The notes beneath the pieces were generated by a model, which was given only the letters and a program-made list of their open reading frames with translations, was not told where the DNA came from and did not search any database. Shown here in pieces: positions 10,313 through 22,255 of a DNA stretch of 64,000 bases (position 1 is the stretch's first letter; each line of letters starts with the position of its first letter). The DNA lies in contig CM057834.1 in assembly GCA_030068075.1 (NCBI GenBank), positions 94,009,119-94,073,118 on the forward strand, read 5' to 3'. Made by a program: the position numbers and the translations under genes. Origin of the DNA: Paguma larvata. Lineage: Eukaryota > Chordata > Mammalia > Carnivora > Viverridae.

Positions 10313-12324
10313 TAATTGTTTCTGATAAATACTCTGGGGATAGTCTTCACTGACCTCTCAGGTTAAATAAAGACAAACTCTGTGAAGAGGGGTTCTGCAG
10401 GGAGCAAACGGATCAAAAGTAACAGTTGTCTGGGAATGGGGCTTTGAGGGAGCTCTGATTAGCTATGCGTCAGACCGTATGACCAATGGTCTAAATCTCT
10501 TAGGCTGTGTTCTGTCTTGCCCTTCTTCCTGCTTTCTCTCAGTATGGTCATCTTTTATCGATGTGACTTTTGCTTCATCAATGCTGTGTCATGCTGTAAA
10601 CAATCTGCTATTAAAACCATCTACTGAGTTGTTAATTTCAAATATTTACCTTTTCTGTTCTGAAATATTTATTTGAGGAGGAGGATGATTCAGGTTCTAT
10701 TAGCTGGTGAAAATGTCCATTCTTTCCTCTCAGTTGACTATTTTTTCCCCTGTTTTCAACATATCAATTTTAACTGTTAGGTCCTCACCTACTAACATTA
10801 GTATTGATACTCAATTCATCTATTTCTTTTGTCTATTTCACTGTCTACATTATTTATCAGAAAACCATAACTTTTCTTGTTTTTTAAGAAAAATCTTTAC
10901 TGATACAGAATTTGCATACTACAAAATTCACCCTTCTCTTAGTTTTAATAATTTGGCAGATACTATATATAAAATAAGTGTAGAGGCTGCAAATGGTGTA
11001 TATTCTTTACCATAGATGATTGTGTTTTTCCTCAGTTGGGTTTGGGGCTGGTCATGTGTATCCAATGTAGGATTAAGCTCACCTAGAGCAGCGCAGAAAT
11101 TTCAGAACACTCAGGCACTTTTGGTTAATCATCATTACACCACAATTCTGTAGTCCTTCAGTACTTGTAATTGAGCATCTTATGGGTCTTTGTCTATATT
11201 AAATATTACGAAGGCTTAGTTCTTGAGATAATATTTTGAAAGGTTTTCTCTTTAGCTTCTGCCCAATAATATTTAAAAATTTGGCAAGTGTCTTGAGGGG
11301 AATTTGCTCCTTGGTTTCTATGGTTCCTCCGTCCTCTGACCTGATCACACTAGCACACATCAAAGACCAAATCTCCGATGGTTTCTCTGTTCTACAGAAG
11401 CAACTTTCTGACACTGTTCTTGTAATCCTCATTGGGCCCTGAATCAGTGCTCCTACGTAATCTTGGCTGTAGAGTCTCGGTGTGAATCACTCATCCCAGC
11501 ATCTTCATCTCTGGCTTATTTTGTTTTGACTTAAATCCAATTTATTTTTGACAGGAGAAGCTCTTAAACTCTCAAACAGTGAAAAGTCTACAGGAGAGTT
11601 CATTTTTGTTTTCAGAGCTCTCCTCCTAACTCCTTAGATCAGCACTCAGTCTGACAATCCAGTCAAGGTTGTGCAGGGGACACCAAGATTATAGACCAGT
11701 CCTCAAAAATCTTCCCATTTGGCCATTCCAATCCCAACATCAATAAAAAGCTTTGCATGTTTCCCTTTCTCTAGCAATAGCCCACCGTCTCATCCTAAAC
11801 CAGTGCCCCAAACCTGTAAATGCATTCTTCCTGAAAAGCAGCTGCTTATCGATCAACTTGCTTCTGAGTGGTGCTTCCCTCTCTGTGATTTTAGCTCACC
11901 TAGTCTTCTTAGCTTCAACAGGTTGTCTCATGCCTTGAAAAGTACAATTTGTCTGTTTCTTATTATTAGCAATATTAGAAAACAGAAAACCTCCAAAGAA
12001 AAAAGCTGCATAACACACAAAAGAAATACAAATAGCATATACTCCAACGAAAAAATAACAAATGCCACCATAAAAAAAGAAATGCAAATAAATCAGCAAT
12101 GTATCATCCTTCATCTATTGAACTAGGAAAATAAAATTAAAAGGAAAGAATGTTTCCTGCTGTTATGTATGAAAATCCATAAAACTTAAAAAAAAATCGT
12201 AGAGCGGTATGTTTTAAGAGCTAAAGAGATTTGTATTCAAGTCAGATATTATCTCTCAAAAAGTCTTAGAAAGTAATCTGATAACTATGAAAATATTTTG
12301 TTATAAGGATTATCATTATGTAGT
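10313..12324. other. Unassigned DNA, no gene found
   Basis: Several open frames of 65-135 codons occur here, the longest at 11719-12126 on the plus strand. None has a recognisable domain, a credible start context or splice-consistent structure. No known repeat could be assigned with confidence. Much of it may be very old transposon sequence beyond recognition by eye. Confidence 0.45.
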
Positions 12325-12700
12325 TATTTAAATTATAGAAAAATTGATAAGAACTCAAATGCACAAAAACAGGAGAATGTTTATATAAATTATGCAAATT
12401 TATAAAGTGATTATCCTAGTAGTAAAGTGATGTTTTCAAGATATTTTTGTTGTCATGGAAAAATACTGGCTGCATAGTGTTTATTTTAAAACATGTTACC
12501 CAATTAACTCTATAATCATTTCAGTAAAAAAAAAATGCAATAGCATCTTAAATCTAAAATCAAGCTGCCTGAGGAAAACAATAAACTGTAAATATGCTAA
12601 TATACTAACTGGTTTGCTTTTTCATCATGAGATTGTAGATTATTCTTTATACTTTTTCTCTAATTTTCAAGTTTTCTACAGTAAGGTATGGGTTGCTCCT
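12325..12700 (+). mobile_element. Ancient L1 3' end, plus strand
   Basis: The order 'aaaaacaggagaatgtttatataaattatg', 'catggaaaaatactgg' and 'ctttatactttttctctaattttcaagttttctacagtaa' follows the 3' end of L1ME/L1MC-type elements ('ggttaaataaattatggtacat', 'ctttttctgtattttccaaattttctacaatga'). The ORF2 C-terminal frame is not intact. Confidence 0.6.
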
Positions 12701-13440
12701 GAAATCGGACAAACAAAAAATTATATTAAAATAATTTGGAAGATTTCAATATAGACAGTTTATGACCTATATAGGAGACCAATTATATATACTTACCTCT
12801 AATACTTTTTACGGGACTTTCGTGTTGAAAAACTTTGCAACTGAAAGAAATGAATAGATATATTTTTATATCCTCTACAATTTTTCATTTTTATAATAGC
12901 TATTATTTTGATTTTGGTTAAGCTTAAACTACGAAATCTTCAAAAGAAGGCATGTACTCTAGTATAATATTTAAAATAAGATAAAAAATTGATGCGGCTC
13001 TGGTTATATGAACCTTGAATCCTACCCACCGAATTCCCTGCTACCTGCTCCAAGCAGTTCCCAAGGAACCTTCCAGGCAAGTCTAGTATCTGTGAGGATA
13101 GAATAAATGACACTAGTTTAGAGTAACGTTTTTATAGAGCGAAGTTCAGTGAATGCCTTATTTATTTATGATCTTCCTCTACTTGTTAGAATTGTTCTGA
13201 CTCCACCAGATTACATTCAATGAAGGTAGTAGCAATGCTAAAAATTACAGATTACATGTAGACAGTTAAAAAAACACAAAAATTTTTAATATAATGACTC
13301 CGAGCATGTTTTATTTTATAATGGAGTTATAATTTAAAATTACCTCAAAATATGCACACGGATTTTTTTCATAGTGTTTAAATTTGTGATGGTAATAAAA
13401 AAGAAAGTAATTTACGCCCTAAACTGTTTGCAATGTTATC
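12701..13440. other. Unassigned AT-rich DNA
   Basis: No recognisable gene, RNA or repeat. Confidence 0.5.
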
Positions 13441-13444
13441 AGAT

Positions 13445-13545
13445 GCAAATAATAAAAGTAGGAGCTACGTTTCATTGAAAGATCACCCAGGGAAAGGTGC
13501 TGTGCTGAATAGTTTACGTATGTTTTTTATACAATTCTAACGTCA
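13445..13545 (-). repeat. MIR fragment, minus strand
   Basis: 'AATAATAAAAGTAGGAGCTACGTTTCATTGA … GGTGCTGTGCTGAATAGTTTACG' matches the MIR 3' half in reverse complement ('taatagctaacatttattgagc … ggcactgtgctaagcgctttacatg'). Confidence 0.6.
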
Positions 13546-13734
13546 ATAAATAAATTTTAAAAACTTAAAAGCACAGCTCTTCTCTTTTTTCTCAGGGAAA
13601 GTTGTTTTTCAATGCAAAAAAAAAATCATTTGGCTTATTTTTTTACTGCCTGTTTTCATTGGGATTTTAGCATGAAACAGATGGTACAGTTAAATTGGGA
13701 TAATTCAAAGAGAGTTTGAAAAAGGGACTATTTC

Positions 13735-14095
13735 TAAAGCGTGGGCAGAATGTAGGGAAACCCCGGGAGATAGTGCAACATTAAAGAGCTAACAACAGCA
13801 GGTGCTGTTACCACCCCACGACCTGAAGCAAGATGGGAAATCGTTGCTTACCCATATCCTGTAGCGGATCGTGATGGAAATAGGGTCAGCTTGAGGGGGA
13901 CTGTGACCTTTAGCCCAGAGATACAGCCATGTTGAAATGACCCCACAGAGAAGGAGTGAGGTTTCATTAACCATGCTGACTTCCTAGGCAGGCTGCCTAC
14001 TGGTTAAACAGAAACTGAAACCAGGAGTCGTGAGTCCACTGCTCGAGTCCATAAAGGTAGAAAAGGGTGGAAGGCAGTTCCTCAGGAACAGACAG
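13735..14095 (+). repeat. Old mammal-wide interspersed repeat, family uncertain
   Basis: Phrases such as 'gctgttaccaccccacgacctgaag', 'ggactgtgacctttagcccagagatacagcc', 'gcagaggaggagtgagg'-like text and 'AGAAAAGGGTGGAAGG' follow a repeat that I remember from other mammals, but I cannot name it. The stretch is more GC-rich than its surroundings. The 61-codon minus-strand frame at 13789-13974 is not supported as a gene. Confidence 0.35.
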
Positions 14096-14430
14096 AAGGT
14101 ATTATCTGTACGCACATGCCACACAAATGAAAATCTATGCTAACTTCTAATTTTTGGAATGTAGTATACATTTGAAACTCATCAACATAATTCTTAAATA
14201 GCTTTTTCCATCAGAAAGTGCTGATATTTCTTAGTTTTAATTGTTTATTTCAATGAAAATTTTATGTTGAAGTAGATCTAGCTTTATTATAAAAAGCATG
14301 GAGAAGATAACTTAGTAAATATTTAATTAATCTTAAGCAAAATTGGTCTAATTTACATAGTATTAAGCAAAAATGACAATGAAATTTTTAGCACAAAGTT
14401 TTTACTGTGTCAGCAACATTTGTGATATAA
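14096..14430. other. Unassigned AT-rich DNA
   Basis: Nothing recognisable. Confidence 0.5.
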
Positions 14431-14636
14431 AAGTCATCAAAATAGAGGTGTCTGGGTGGCTCAGGCTGTTAAGTGCCTGATCCTTGATTTCAACTCAGGT
14501 CATGATCTCATGGTTCATGAGATCAAGCCCCGTGTCGGGGTCTCACTGTCAGCACGGAACCTGTTTGGGATTCTCTCTCTCTCTGCACCTCCCCTGCTCA
14601 CGCTCTCTCTCAAAATAAACAAACTTAAAGTTGTCT
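14430..14636 (+). mobile_element. Diverged carnivore SINE, plus strand
   Basis: The body is at about 14445-14628: head GAGGTGTCTGGGTGGCTCAG, TCATGATCTCATGG, then a shortened centre and tail AAAATAAACAAAC. The B box reads GATCAAGCCCC. Flanks AAAGTCATC and AAAGTTGTC may be the worn duplication. The drift suggests an older, feliform-wide subfamily. Confidence 0.88.
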
Positions 14637-14744
14637 AAACATTTTAATTATTCACATTTTGAATGCAGTCACATAGAGGTCAACACTAATGGCTAAATGA
14701 GGTATATACCAATACTACTGCCGGACTATTACATGCATAACAAA

Positions 14745-14900
14745 AATATGAATGATTACTGTATCCAGGACAATGCCAAAGTCCTTTCCATTCATCATGG
14801 CAATGCTTCCTTCCATCTTAAGTCCTATTAGATACATGGTGCTCTTAGCCTTGTTTTAAAAGCGGGAAATGAGGACTTAGACTTAATGATTTGATCACAT
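14745..14900 (-). repeat. MIR fragment, minus strand
   Basis: 'TTAAGTCCTATTAGATACATGG … TTGTTTTAAAAGCGGGAAATGAGGACTTAGACTTAATGATTTG' matches the MIR reverse complement ('cattttacagatgaggaaactgaggc … ttaagtaacttgcc'). Confidence 0.6.
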
Positions 14901-14924
14901 ATAACTTATTCATTGATGTCTTCA

Positions 14925-15045
14925 TTATTCAAAATACCGCGATACTAAACTATGAGCAACATGAAAGCAGGGACAGTGTCTTTCATCTCTGCATTTCCTT
15001 CTATCCGCAGTGCTTGGTACCTTGGAATGAATGGTATTTTCCATC
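14925..15045 (+). repeat. L2 LINE 3' end, plus strand
   Basis: 'AACATGAAAGCAGGGACAGTGTCTTTCATCTCTGCATTTCC' and 'CGCAGTGCTTGGTACCTTGGAATGAATGG' follow the L2 3' end ('tgagggcagggaccgtgtctt … tccccagcgcctagcac … gaatgaatga'). Confidence 0.65.
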
Positions 15046-15819
15046 AAGGAATGGCTCATGCTTTTCAGAGGCAAAGAACTGTAGTTTTTTTCTTTGAGTG
15101 TAGGATCTTCACAGGTTGAGGAAAAGCTGGCCCACTTGACCAAGAAGTTTCTTGAGGTTTCTGGAGAAACTCAGCATTTGCCACTTGGTAAAAGTTATCA
15201 CAAGAGACTGTGGTGGAATTTTCCCAACATTTAGTTTGAGACTTGCTCAAAGTTCCTTGACTGGAGTTCTCCCCTGCGTGAATGGCCCTAAGGTCTTAGG
15301 AGGCAGCGTTTCTTTCTGGCAACACTTTATTTTAACACAGACTTGTAGTCTACTTACTTGAGGCAAAATGAAACTGGACAAAAATACACAGGCCCTGTGT
15401 AGAGACAGAGAATTTCTGGGTCTAGCCCTGACTGTGTGAGTTGTCTGCTGCTGAGGGTTGTTGTTTCCACAGGGCATTCAGTCATAGAACGGCTGCTGTT
15501 TTAGGAGATAAGATGGACTATCTGAGAACCCCTCCTTTTATCTGCCTGTAATTAGCACCCAAGGACGGTAACTGAGAACATTCAGGAAGGAGAGCCAGTT
15601 CCAGTTCACATATAACTTGCAAGAACTTGACATAGGATAAGAACATCACTGGCATGAGCACTGCTTTTAAAGATAAAGGCCATTCCTTAAGTTCAGGGTT
15701 AATACACAGTAAATTAAACACGTGGACCAGGATATAGGCAGCATGGAATTAATTTAATCCTTGTTCTAAAACGGCTAATCTCTGAGTGGCCAAAGGGGAA
15801 ACGAAGTGACGAACACTTT
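15046..15819. other. Unassigned DNA
   Basis: GC content is a little higher than the average of the window. Overlapping open frames of 60-76 codons on both strands have no family resemblance and no consistent structure. No repeat is assigned. Confidence 0.4.
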
Positions 15820-16010
15820 TGTAGTATTTACGATGGGTCACAATATATTAGCATTTATTAATTTCCTTCCTCTTCAAAGCATGAGGTTAGTATTATCATG
15901 TTCTGCTTTTAACGAATGAGGAAACTGAACACGGAGAGATTGAAGGATTTGCCCACAATTATGCAACTAGCAAGTAGTGGGATGGACGGGATTCATACTC
16001 AGGCAAATTT
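15820..16010 (-). repeat. MIR fragment, minus strand
   Basis: 'TTCTGCTTTTAACGAATGAGGAAACTGAACACGGAGAGATTGAAGGATTTGCCCACAATTATGCAACTAGCAAGTAGTGG' is a good reverse-complement match to the MIR core (gatgaggaaactgaggcacagagagg … cttgcccaaggtcacacagctagtaagtgg). Confidence 0.8.
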
Positions 16011-16530
16011 TTAGTCCTTTCAAACAAGATTAGATTACCTCCCAAATACCTTTACCCCCAGATAGGACCCTCTGAGTCCCAGTGAGGAAATGTGTTTCAG
16101 CGGGTCTTTTATTAAATAAGACTGGTACCCACCAGTAGGAGGCAATACCTGAAGAAATCTTCTGGTGTGTAAATTACTTATAGAAACCACGAAATGACCA
16201 ATGGCCAAATCCCAGGTTATAAAGAAATTTAATTAAAATTCCTTCTTTAAATTTTCAGAAGCCTCACATGAATTTTCACATATCCAATTTCTCTGGGCCC
16301 GTGTCCTCATTCAGTTTGATAACACTTCTGGTGTTCGGTAGCTGCTATTTAAATATGTACTATTTAAATATTAAGATGGTTATTAACATACACACATACA
16401 TACTAATTACGTGTATGATACATATAAGAACTTAGACTAGTGATATAACCACTACTGGACAATAGTAGTGTATCATATGAGTGAGTGAGTGATGTATACA
16501 TTAATGATAAAAGAAAAGATACTTCCAAAT
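16011..16530. other. Unassigned DNA
   Basis: Nothing recognisable except an AT-rich ATTTAAATA doublet near 16347-16371. Confidence 0.45.
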
Positions 16531-16534
16531 TCTT

Positions 16535-16715
16535 ACAGTATGCCAGATACTCTTCTAGGCATTTAATATGAATTGACTAATCTCATCCTCCCAACAGTGC
16601 TGTTAGGCATGTATTACTCAGTATGTTATTGAGGGAGAGAGAAATTATTTGTCTAAGACTCCCAACTGGAAAGTGGGAAAACCAAGATTTGAACTTTTAA
16701 CAGTCTTCTTCTGAC
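16535..16715 (-). repeat. MIR fragment, minus strand
   Basis: 'GCCAGATACTCTTCTAGGCATTTAATATG … TAATCTCATCCTCCCAACAGTGCTGTTAGGCATGTATTA' and the following 'AACTGGAAAGTGGGAAAACCAAGATTTGAAC' fit the MIR reverse complement from its 3' part into the core. Confidence 0.75.
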
Positions 16716-16750
16716 CTATGAAACTTCTTACTATACATAATTTTGATTTA

Positions 16751-16969
16751 AAAAATTTAGGGGCGCCTGGGTGGCTCAGTCGGTTAAGCGGCCGACTTCG
16801 GCTCGGGTCATGATCTCATGGTCTGTGAGTTCAAGCCCCGCATCGGGCTCTGTGCTGATGGCTCAGAGCCTGGAGCCTGCTTCAGATTCTGTATCTCCGT
16901 CTCTCTCTCTCTGCCCCTCCCCTGCTCACGCTCTGTCTCTCAAAAATAAATAAACATTAAAAAAATTTA
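16751..16969 (+). mobile_element. Young feline SINE, near consensus
   Basis: The body at about 16760-16960 starts GGGGCGCCTGGGTGGCTCAG and keeps the A-box region (TGGCTCAGTCGG), a B box with one change (GTTCAAGCCCC), the CT-rich tract and AAATAAATAAACATT. Flanks AAAAATTTA at 16751-16759 and 16961-16969 form the duplication. It is one of the least diverged copies here, so it may differ between cat species or individuals. Confidence 0.95.
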
Positions 16970-16984
16970 ATATTAGGGTATGTT

Positions 16985-17176
16985 TGTTTGTTTGTTTATT
17001 ATTTTAGAGAGAGTGAGTGGGGAGAGGGGCAGAGGGAAAGAGAGAGGGAGAATCCCAAGCCAGTTCCACACTCAGCATTAAGCCTGACACAGGGCTCGAT
17101 CCCAGGACTCTGGGCTCATGACCTGACGTGAAATCAAGGGTGGGACACTCAAGTGACTGAGCCACCCAGGGTCTCC
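16985..17176 (-). mobile_element. Older SINE in inverted orientation to its neighbour
   Basis: A minus-strand copy with its tail at left, starting in a (TTTG)n run at 16982-16998, and its head complement GAGCCACCCAGG at right. AATATT on both sides (16969-16974 and 17177-17182) is a possible duplication. It lies only about 25 bp from the plus-strand SINE at 16760-16960, making an inverted pair. Confidence 0.88.
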
Positions 17177-17217
17177 AATATTTGTGCATTTAAATCAGTA
17201 AAAAGCACATTTCCCAT

Positions 17218-17310
17218 GCTAGAATTTCTGAAACAACTCAGTCCTTTGAAGGAAAGAACCAAGTTCTATTAATGTCTGCATCTCCATTCCCTCTCAAAGT
17301 CTGCTGTACA
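17218..17310 (+). repeat. Possible L2 3' fragment
   Basis: 'GAAGGAAAGAACCAAGTTCTATTAATGTCTGCATCTCCATTCC' vaguely follows L2 ('gagggcaaggaccatgtcttattcatctctgtatccccag'). The match is short and worn. Confidence 0.35.
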
Positions 17311-20149
17311 TTCATGGTTTGTTTGTTTTTAAAGTAAATGACTAATTGAATGGGGGAATAAATAAAATAATATGAAGATGAAAAACATGAGGGATACTAC
17401 ATTATTGTGAATGATAAAGTTCACAATAAGAAACAATGAAGTGTAGGAATACACTATAGTTTTATGTTTTAGGAGAATTATCAAAGTCCCCTCATTTATT
17501 ATTTCAGGGATTTGGGGAATTTTTGAGTTTGTTTCCTTATTTTTATGGAAATAATAATATCTGACCTGTCTCATTGGGCTAAGACTGTCCAGACACTAAC
17601 ACCTGTCACATGTGATTTAGACGATAAGATATAGTCCTCCAGATTAAAAATTCTATACTGGACACTTGAAAAGAAAAATTGCTTTCTGAACTTATATGAT
17701 ATAGTTTATATACTTTTCAATAAGCATATGATAGACAAGTCGAGATGGATGGTTGCATGGGTAGAAAGAACAAAGATAATCGTTATTTGAAATACTACAA
17801 TAATTAATTGTTAAAAGCCTGTATATTGGCAATTGATGTCTCCCCTTTCTCATTACCAAAATTTAAGCTGCTAAAGTTTCCTACTACCTCATTAAATACT
17901 AAATCCTATTCAAATTCAAGTATTCTAACATAGTCCTTATTGTTCTTTATTATTTAAAAGCCTTTCTTGCCCAGACTTCTATGTATGTGATGTCTTTCTT
18001 GGGTCTTTATTGATAGCTCAGAGTCCATTATCCTGTAAACGTCATTTAGAATTCAACCCAAGTCTATTTACTTGTTCTTACTGACCCTCCCTGTTTCCTA
18101 TAGGACAGAGTTCACTCTCCATACCCCTACACTTCAGTACTTAGGAAAGTATGGATCAGCTAAACATTCTCCCATACTCTCTCTTGCCAGACATTTTGGA
18201 AAAGAGGAAACACCATTATTTCTCTCTCTCTGTCTCCCCTACTCTCTAAGTGGTGCTTATTTATTCTGGTCTGGTTTTCTTAATTCATGTGCTAGTTCCA
18301 AAAATAAGACAAAAGTTTCCTTTTTTTTTTTTTCTCAATTATGTGGTAAATTACCACGCAACGCATCCTCCTTGTAGAAGCTTTCTAAACATCCTCTCAA
18401 AGCTTTCTAAAAGTCAAATACATTTTTATAGTATTTTCTTCTTCCATACAATTGCTTCTTCCCTCATATAACTTCACTAGCTGAAAAAGCATGGTTTCCC
18501 AACATAGGAATGAGTTTAAAGTATGTGAACTAAAAAAGCTATCAAGTTTATGCATTTGCTTTTGTGTGAAGCAGTGTAAAAGAAAAGATTTTTATGCAAG
18601 AAATAATTTTGATTTAAAAATTGTTCAATCAAAAATTGCTATTATGTGCATTATTGAAAAAAAAGTTCCTTCACAGCTATTTTGTGTAATGAAGAGGTTT
18701 ATGTATCAAGAACAGGAAAATGAATACTTGTAACCTCAATTGTAAACTGAGAAATTGTATTAAATATTAAATGATTTTTTCTTTTGTAGAGAGAAAAAAA
18801 TCACATCAGAATTTATTGCAGTCATTAAATAATGCATTAAAATTACATTAAGGAACTTCGTTTTCCTTCATCCAAAGTCTGAAATACTCCAAACTTTGAA
18901 TACCAAAAACTTCCCTCAAGGCACATTTAGACTAAACATTCATATCATCACACAATCAGCAACGTGAGTTTTAAAAAATACTTCACTCCAACAAGGACAA
19001 GTACAATAGCAGGGCAATTAACAAACACAGAAAAACAAGAATGAACTGAAGGCAAACAACAATAAGAATTATCAAGCTGATAAATTTGATTAGTTAAAAA
19101 ATGCCAATTACTGACTAGTGTGCTAGACGATAAAAAAGGAATCAAATGGTAAGCCAATATCTTGGAATTACAAATGCCAAATACTTTTTTAGGGTGTTTT
19201 CTTATTTGGTGCAAAAACTCATAGGTAAATCATGACATTGCCTTGGTCTACATTATACTTTTAGTAATATATTCTCATACATACAAAAACACCTTTAGGC
19301 TTCAGAATAAAATAAAAATGATTGAGAAAAGTAAGCTTTCATAAAAGTTTATGTTAAAGATAAAAAGCATAAATTTTCTATATTGCATTAATAGGCATGC
19401 TCAGATAAATAGCTCTCTGGCAGGGCTATGCAGAATACCCCTGTTCGGTGCTAGCTGGGCAGTGCTGATGAACCCTCAGTCCCAACTCTGCTCCTAGGGA
19501 GCTTCAATCCATCAGACTGCACTGGCTGGGCTCCAGGTGAGCCAGACCACTCCAAGAGAAATCTCAGCGCGTTATAGCCCACTTTCTGGTGACTCCTGAT
19601 TCGTGGCGAATCATTTGGCTATTTTCAACAATTAAAAAACAAAAAACAAAAACATCATTAAAATAGTTACCTTAAATGGAAAAAAAAAAAAACAAACAAA
19701 CAAAAACGCCAGGAGAGTGAGCATCAAGAAGTGTGTTGCATTGTAGGCTTAGCTCCTTCAACCATTAGGACAATTCAAGGATTTAAAAAGACGTAAGAAG
19801 TAGCAGCCAATACATTTTTAATGGTATGCTGATCATAAGAAATAAATTACCAAGTGTGAGAAACACTTCCGTGGAGACCATGCCAAATGGCCTAGTAGAG
19901 GTCTATTTCTGTTAGCATTTCCATCTCCATCTGTACTTTCAGTATACCAGGAGGCTTAGGGGCTGTGGACAGGAGACGGAGTCAGCAAGCAGAAGTAAAT
20001 AAATATGTAACACTTGTCTATGAAAAGAAGGTATAAACAGAAGCAACAATTGCTATTTCTTTGGACAACGGGGCTCAAAATGATTCCTTTCATTTCTGTA
20101 AATGTGACAATTTACTTCATTTCAACATTCGTAGCACTCCCCCACTCAT
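17311..20149. other. Longest stretch without recognisable repeats
   Basis: No gene is supported. Open frames (up to 101 codons at 18072-18377, plus) lack known domains. The block at 18480-18900 is AT-rich with many ATTA/TAAT cores and is not simple repeat. The block at 19385-19640 is distinctly GC-richer. These could be conserved noncoding elements or old unrecognised repeats. An A-rich run with (AAAC)n lies at 19680-19706. Confidence 0.4.
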
Positions 20150-21110
20150 TAATTGAAAGATTATTTTAAAAATAAACAAAACCCCTCTAATTATACAGAA
20201 ATATATTTCTCTCTTCCATCCCCCCTGCTCTTGCTTTTCTACAGAAGTAACCTCTATCAAGTTTACGCCCATCCTACTACTACTTCTCTATGGACATACA
20301 CACATGTGCCCATGTGCTGGTAGGCATAATTAGTTAGGATTAATGTGTATGTGCACATAAATACAGAATAACTTTCACTAAAATCACAAATACCCTGTCT
20401 AGTGAGTTATAGACTTCTGTTCATATAGAGCTTCTTTATAGCTTTATGGACTTCCACATTATTCAAGTATGCATATCCCATAATTTGTTAATCATTACCC
20501 TACTGATATTTAGTTTCTTTTTTTTCATATTGCAAAATATGGTACAAAAACATTCTTATAAATATACATTTGTATTTATGAATATTTTAGTGTGGTAGAC
20601 ATAAGTATGCATATTTTCAGTTTCGACAGATTACTGTCAAGTTGTCAACCTTAAAAGCTGTACCAGGGAGAAAAAAGCTCTACCAATTTATATTTCCATC
20701 AACTGTGTGTAAGAGTACCAATTTTAGGAGTCTGTTTTACCATTGCAATTTATTATATTTTCATTTTCAGTCCCATAATCTAATTAATGAACATCGAAAT
20801 CTTAGGGTGACACGTACTTGAATTACTGATTATTTTATAAGCTCATTGGCCATTAGCGTTTTTTAACTGAGAATTCTCTGTACTTTCTCATTTTTTCAAT
20901 GGTTATATTTTTTGTCTCACGAGACACAGGGCCTCTCTATATAAATATTAAGCATTTTATTGCAACAGATTATTTTCAATCTGTTACCTTTTAACTATGC
21001 TCAGAATGTATTTCATGTAGACAAGGTATATAAACAGGTTTAATTTTCTATCTCATTTAGGAAGGGCATAATATAGACTTCTCTTATACTTTGGATTATT
21101 GCCCAACTCC
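20150..21110 (-). mobile_element. Ancient L1 3' end, minus strand
   Basis: The text follows, in reverse complement, the 3' UTR and ORF2 end of L1ME/L1MC-type elements: 'gaagtaacctctatcaag', 'cataatttgttaatcattaccctactgatatttagtttc', 'aacattcttataaatataca', 'cagattactgtcaagttgtc', 'ctaccaatttatatttccatcaac' and 'agctcattggccatta'. Collinearity over 0.9 kb makes this secure despite strong divergence. Confidence 0.8.
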
Positions 21111-21119
21111 TGTTCATCT

Positions 21120-21335
21120 GATTCTGGAATCTTATTTCCATGATGGAAATCACCCTGACTCTATATGATTCAGGTGGCCAGACTCCCCTGTGACTCCAAG
21201 GATTAGCATAAGCAGTGGACTAGAATGAACTGGAGTGAACTGGATCCCAAGCCTCACTGAGCGGAGCACATGATCCAAGCCATGAAAATCAAGGTAAAGT
21301 TAACCTGGGAACTTTGGTGGTTACATTGGAAAAAG
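21120..21335 (+). repeat. Ancient interspersed repeat, family uncertain
   Basis: 'AGCGGAGCACATGATCCAAGCCATGAAAATCAAGG … GGGAACTTTGGTGGTTACATTGG' recalls a common mammalian repeat ('gcatgtgacccaagc … gggacttt … ctattgggaaagag'). The family is not certain. Confidence 0.35.
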
Positions 21336-22255
21336 AGGAAAAAAATCATTCCTTCAATGGAGTCCTCATCTAGCCTAGTAAGCATACTTAATAGTTTTCT
21401 TCCAATATTTACAATACAAAGTCATTGTAAAAATATTAAGTAATAAACAAAAACATAAGTGAAGAAGTATAAAATGCTCTCAATATCCTGAAAGGAGTAT
21501 CATTAATATTTTTACAACTTTTTAACTACATCCTTCTAGATACACCCTGGCTTCTCATCCACCCACATAGTTTCACACATCTTACCCTAGGGGTGTTAAT
21601 TTTTAATTGGAAAATGGACATCCTTGTTTTTACAGCATTTTGCTTTTATTTTTACCTACATCCCTTTCGCCTTTTTTTTTTCCTTCTCTTCGTACCATGT
21701 AGCCAAGGTTAACGACCAGGTGTGTACCTGTTTCCACGATCACAATATCATTATTGGTATACATGGGCACACATAAAGTGAATTTCTGCCATTTTTGTGT
21801 AACAAAATATGGAATGTTATATACACTTATCTGCATCTAGCTCTTCTCACATAATAGTATCCAAGGAATCTCTCCAACTAGTGATTTAAATTGTTTTTTG
21901 TCACATATTATACTTTAGTAATAAGTACCACAATTTATTTCCAAATATGTTGCCTATATAAGAGATGCCTTTTTGTCTTTATTTCAAGACAAAAATATTG
22001 TGTTTGTGTGTCTTAAATTTTAGTAGATACATTTGAGGTTTCTTTTGCAGAAGACTGTAAATAAATAAAGGTTTTCGTGAGTACTCAAGAGCAAGCCACT
22101 TTCCCTCCATCGGCTACCTAAGTGTCACCACTTTCAATGACTGTTGTTACTTCTATATTTTCTTAATACTGATATCGAACATATTTACATTTATCTGTTA
22201 TATTCTGAATTGAAAAATAATTAATATCCTTTACCCGTTTATTTTAGAAGATAAA

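Noticed and set aside
11719..12126. 135-codon open frame on the plus strand
   Set aside because: No recognisable domain. The C-terminal half is lysine/asparagine-rich low-complexity sequence, and another overlapping frame is open on the opposite strand.
16760..16835. tRNA-like sequence with A-box and B-box motifs
   Set aside because: It is the tRNA-derived head of a SINE, not a tRNA gene. The same holds for all other copies.
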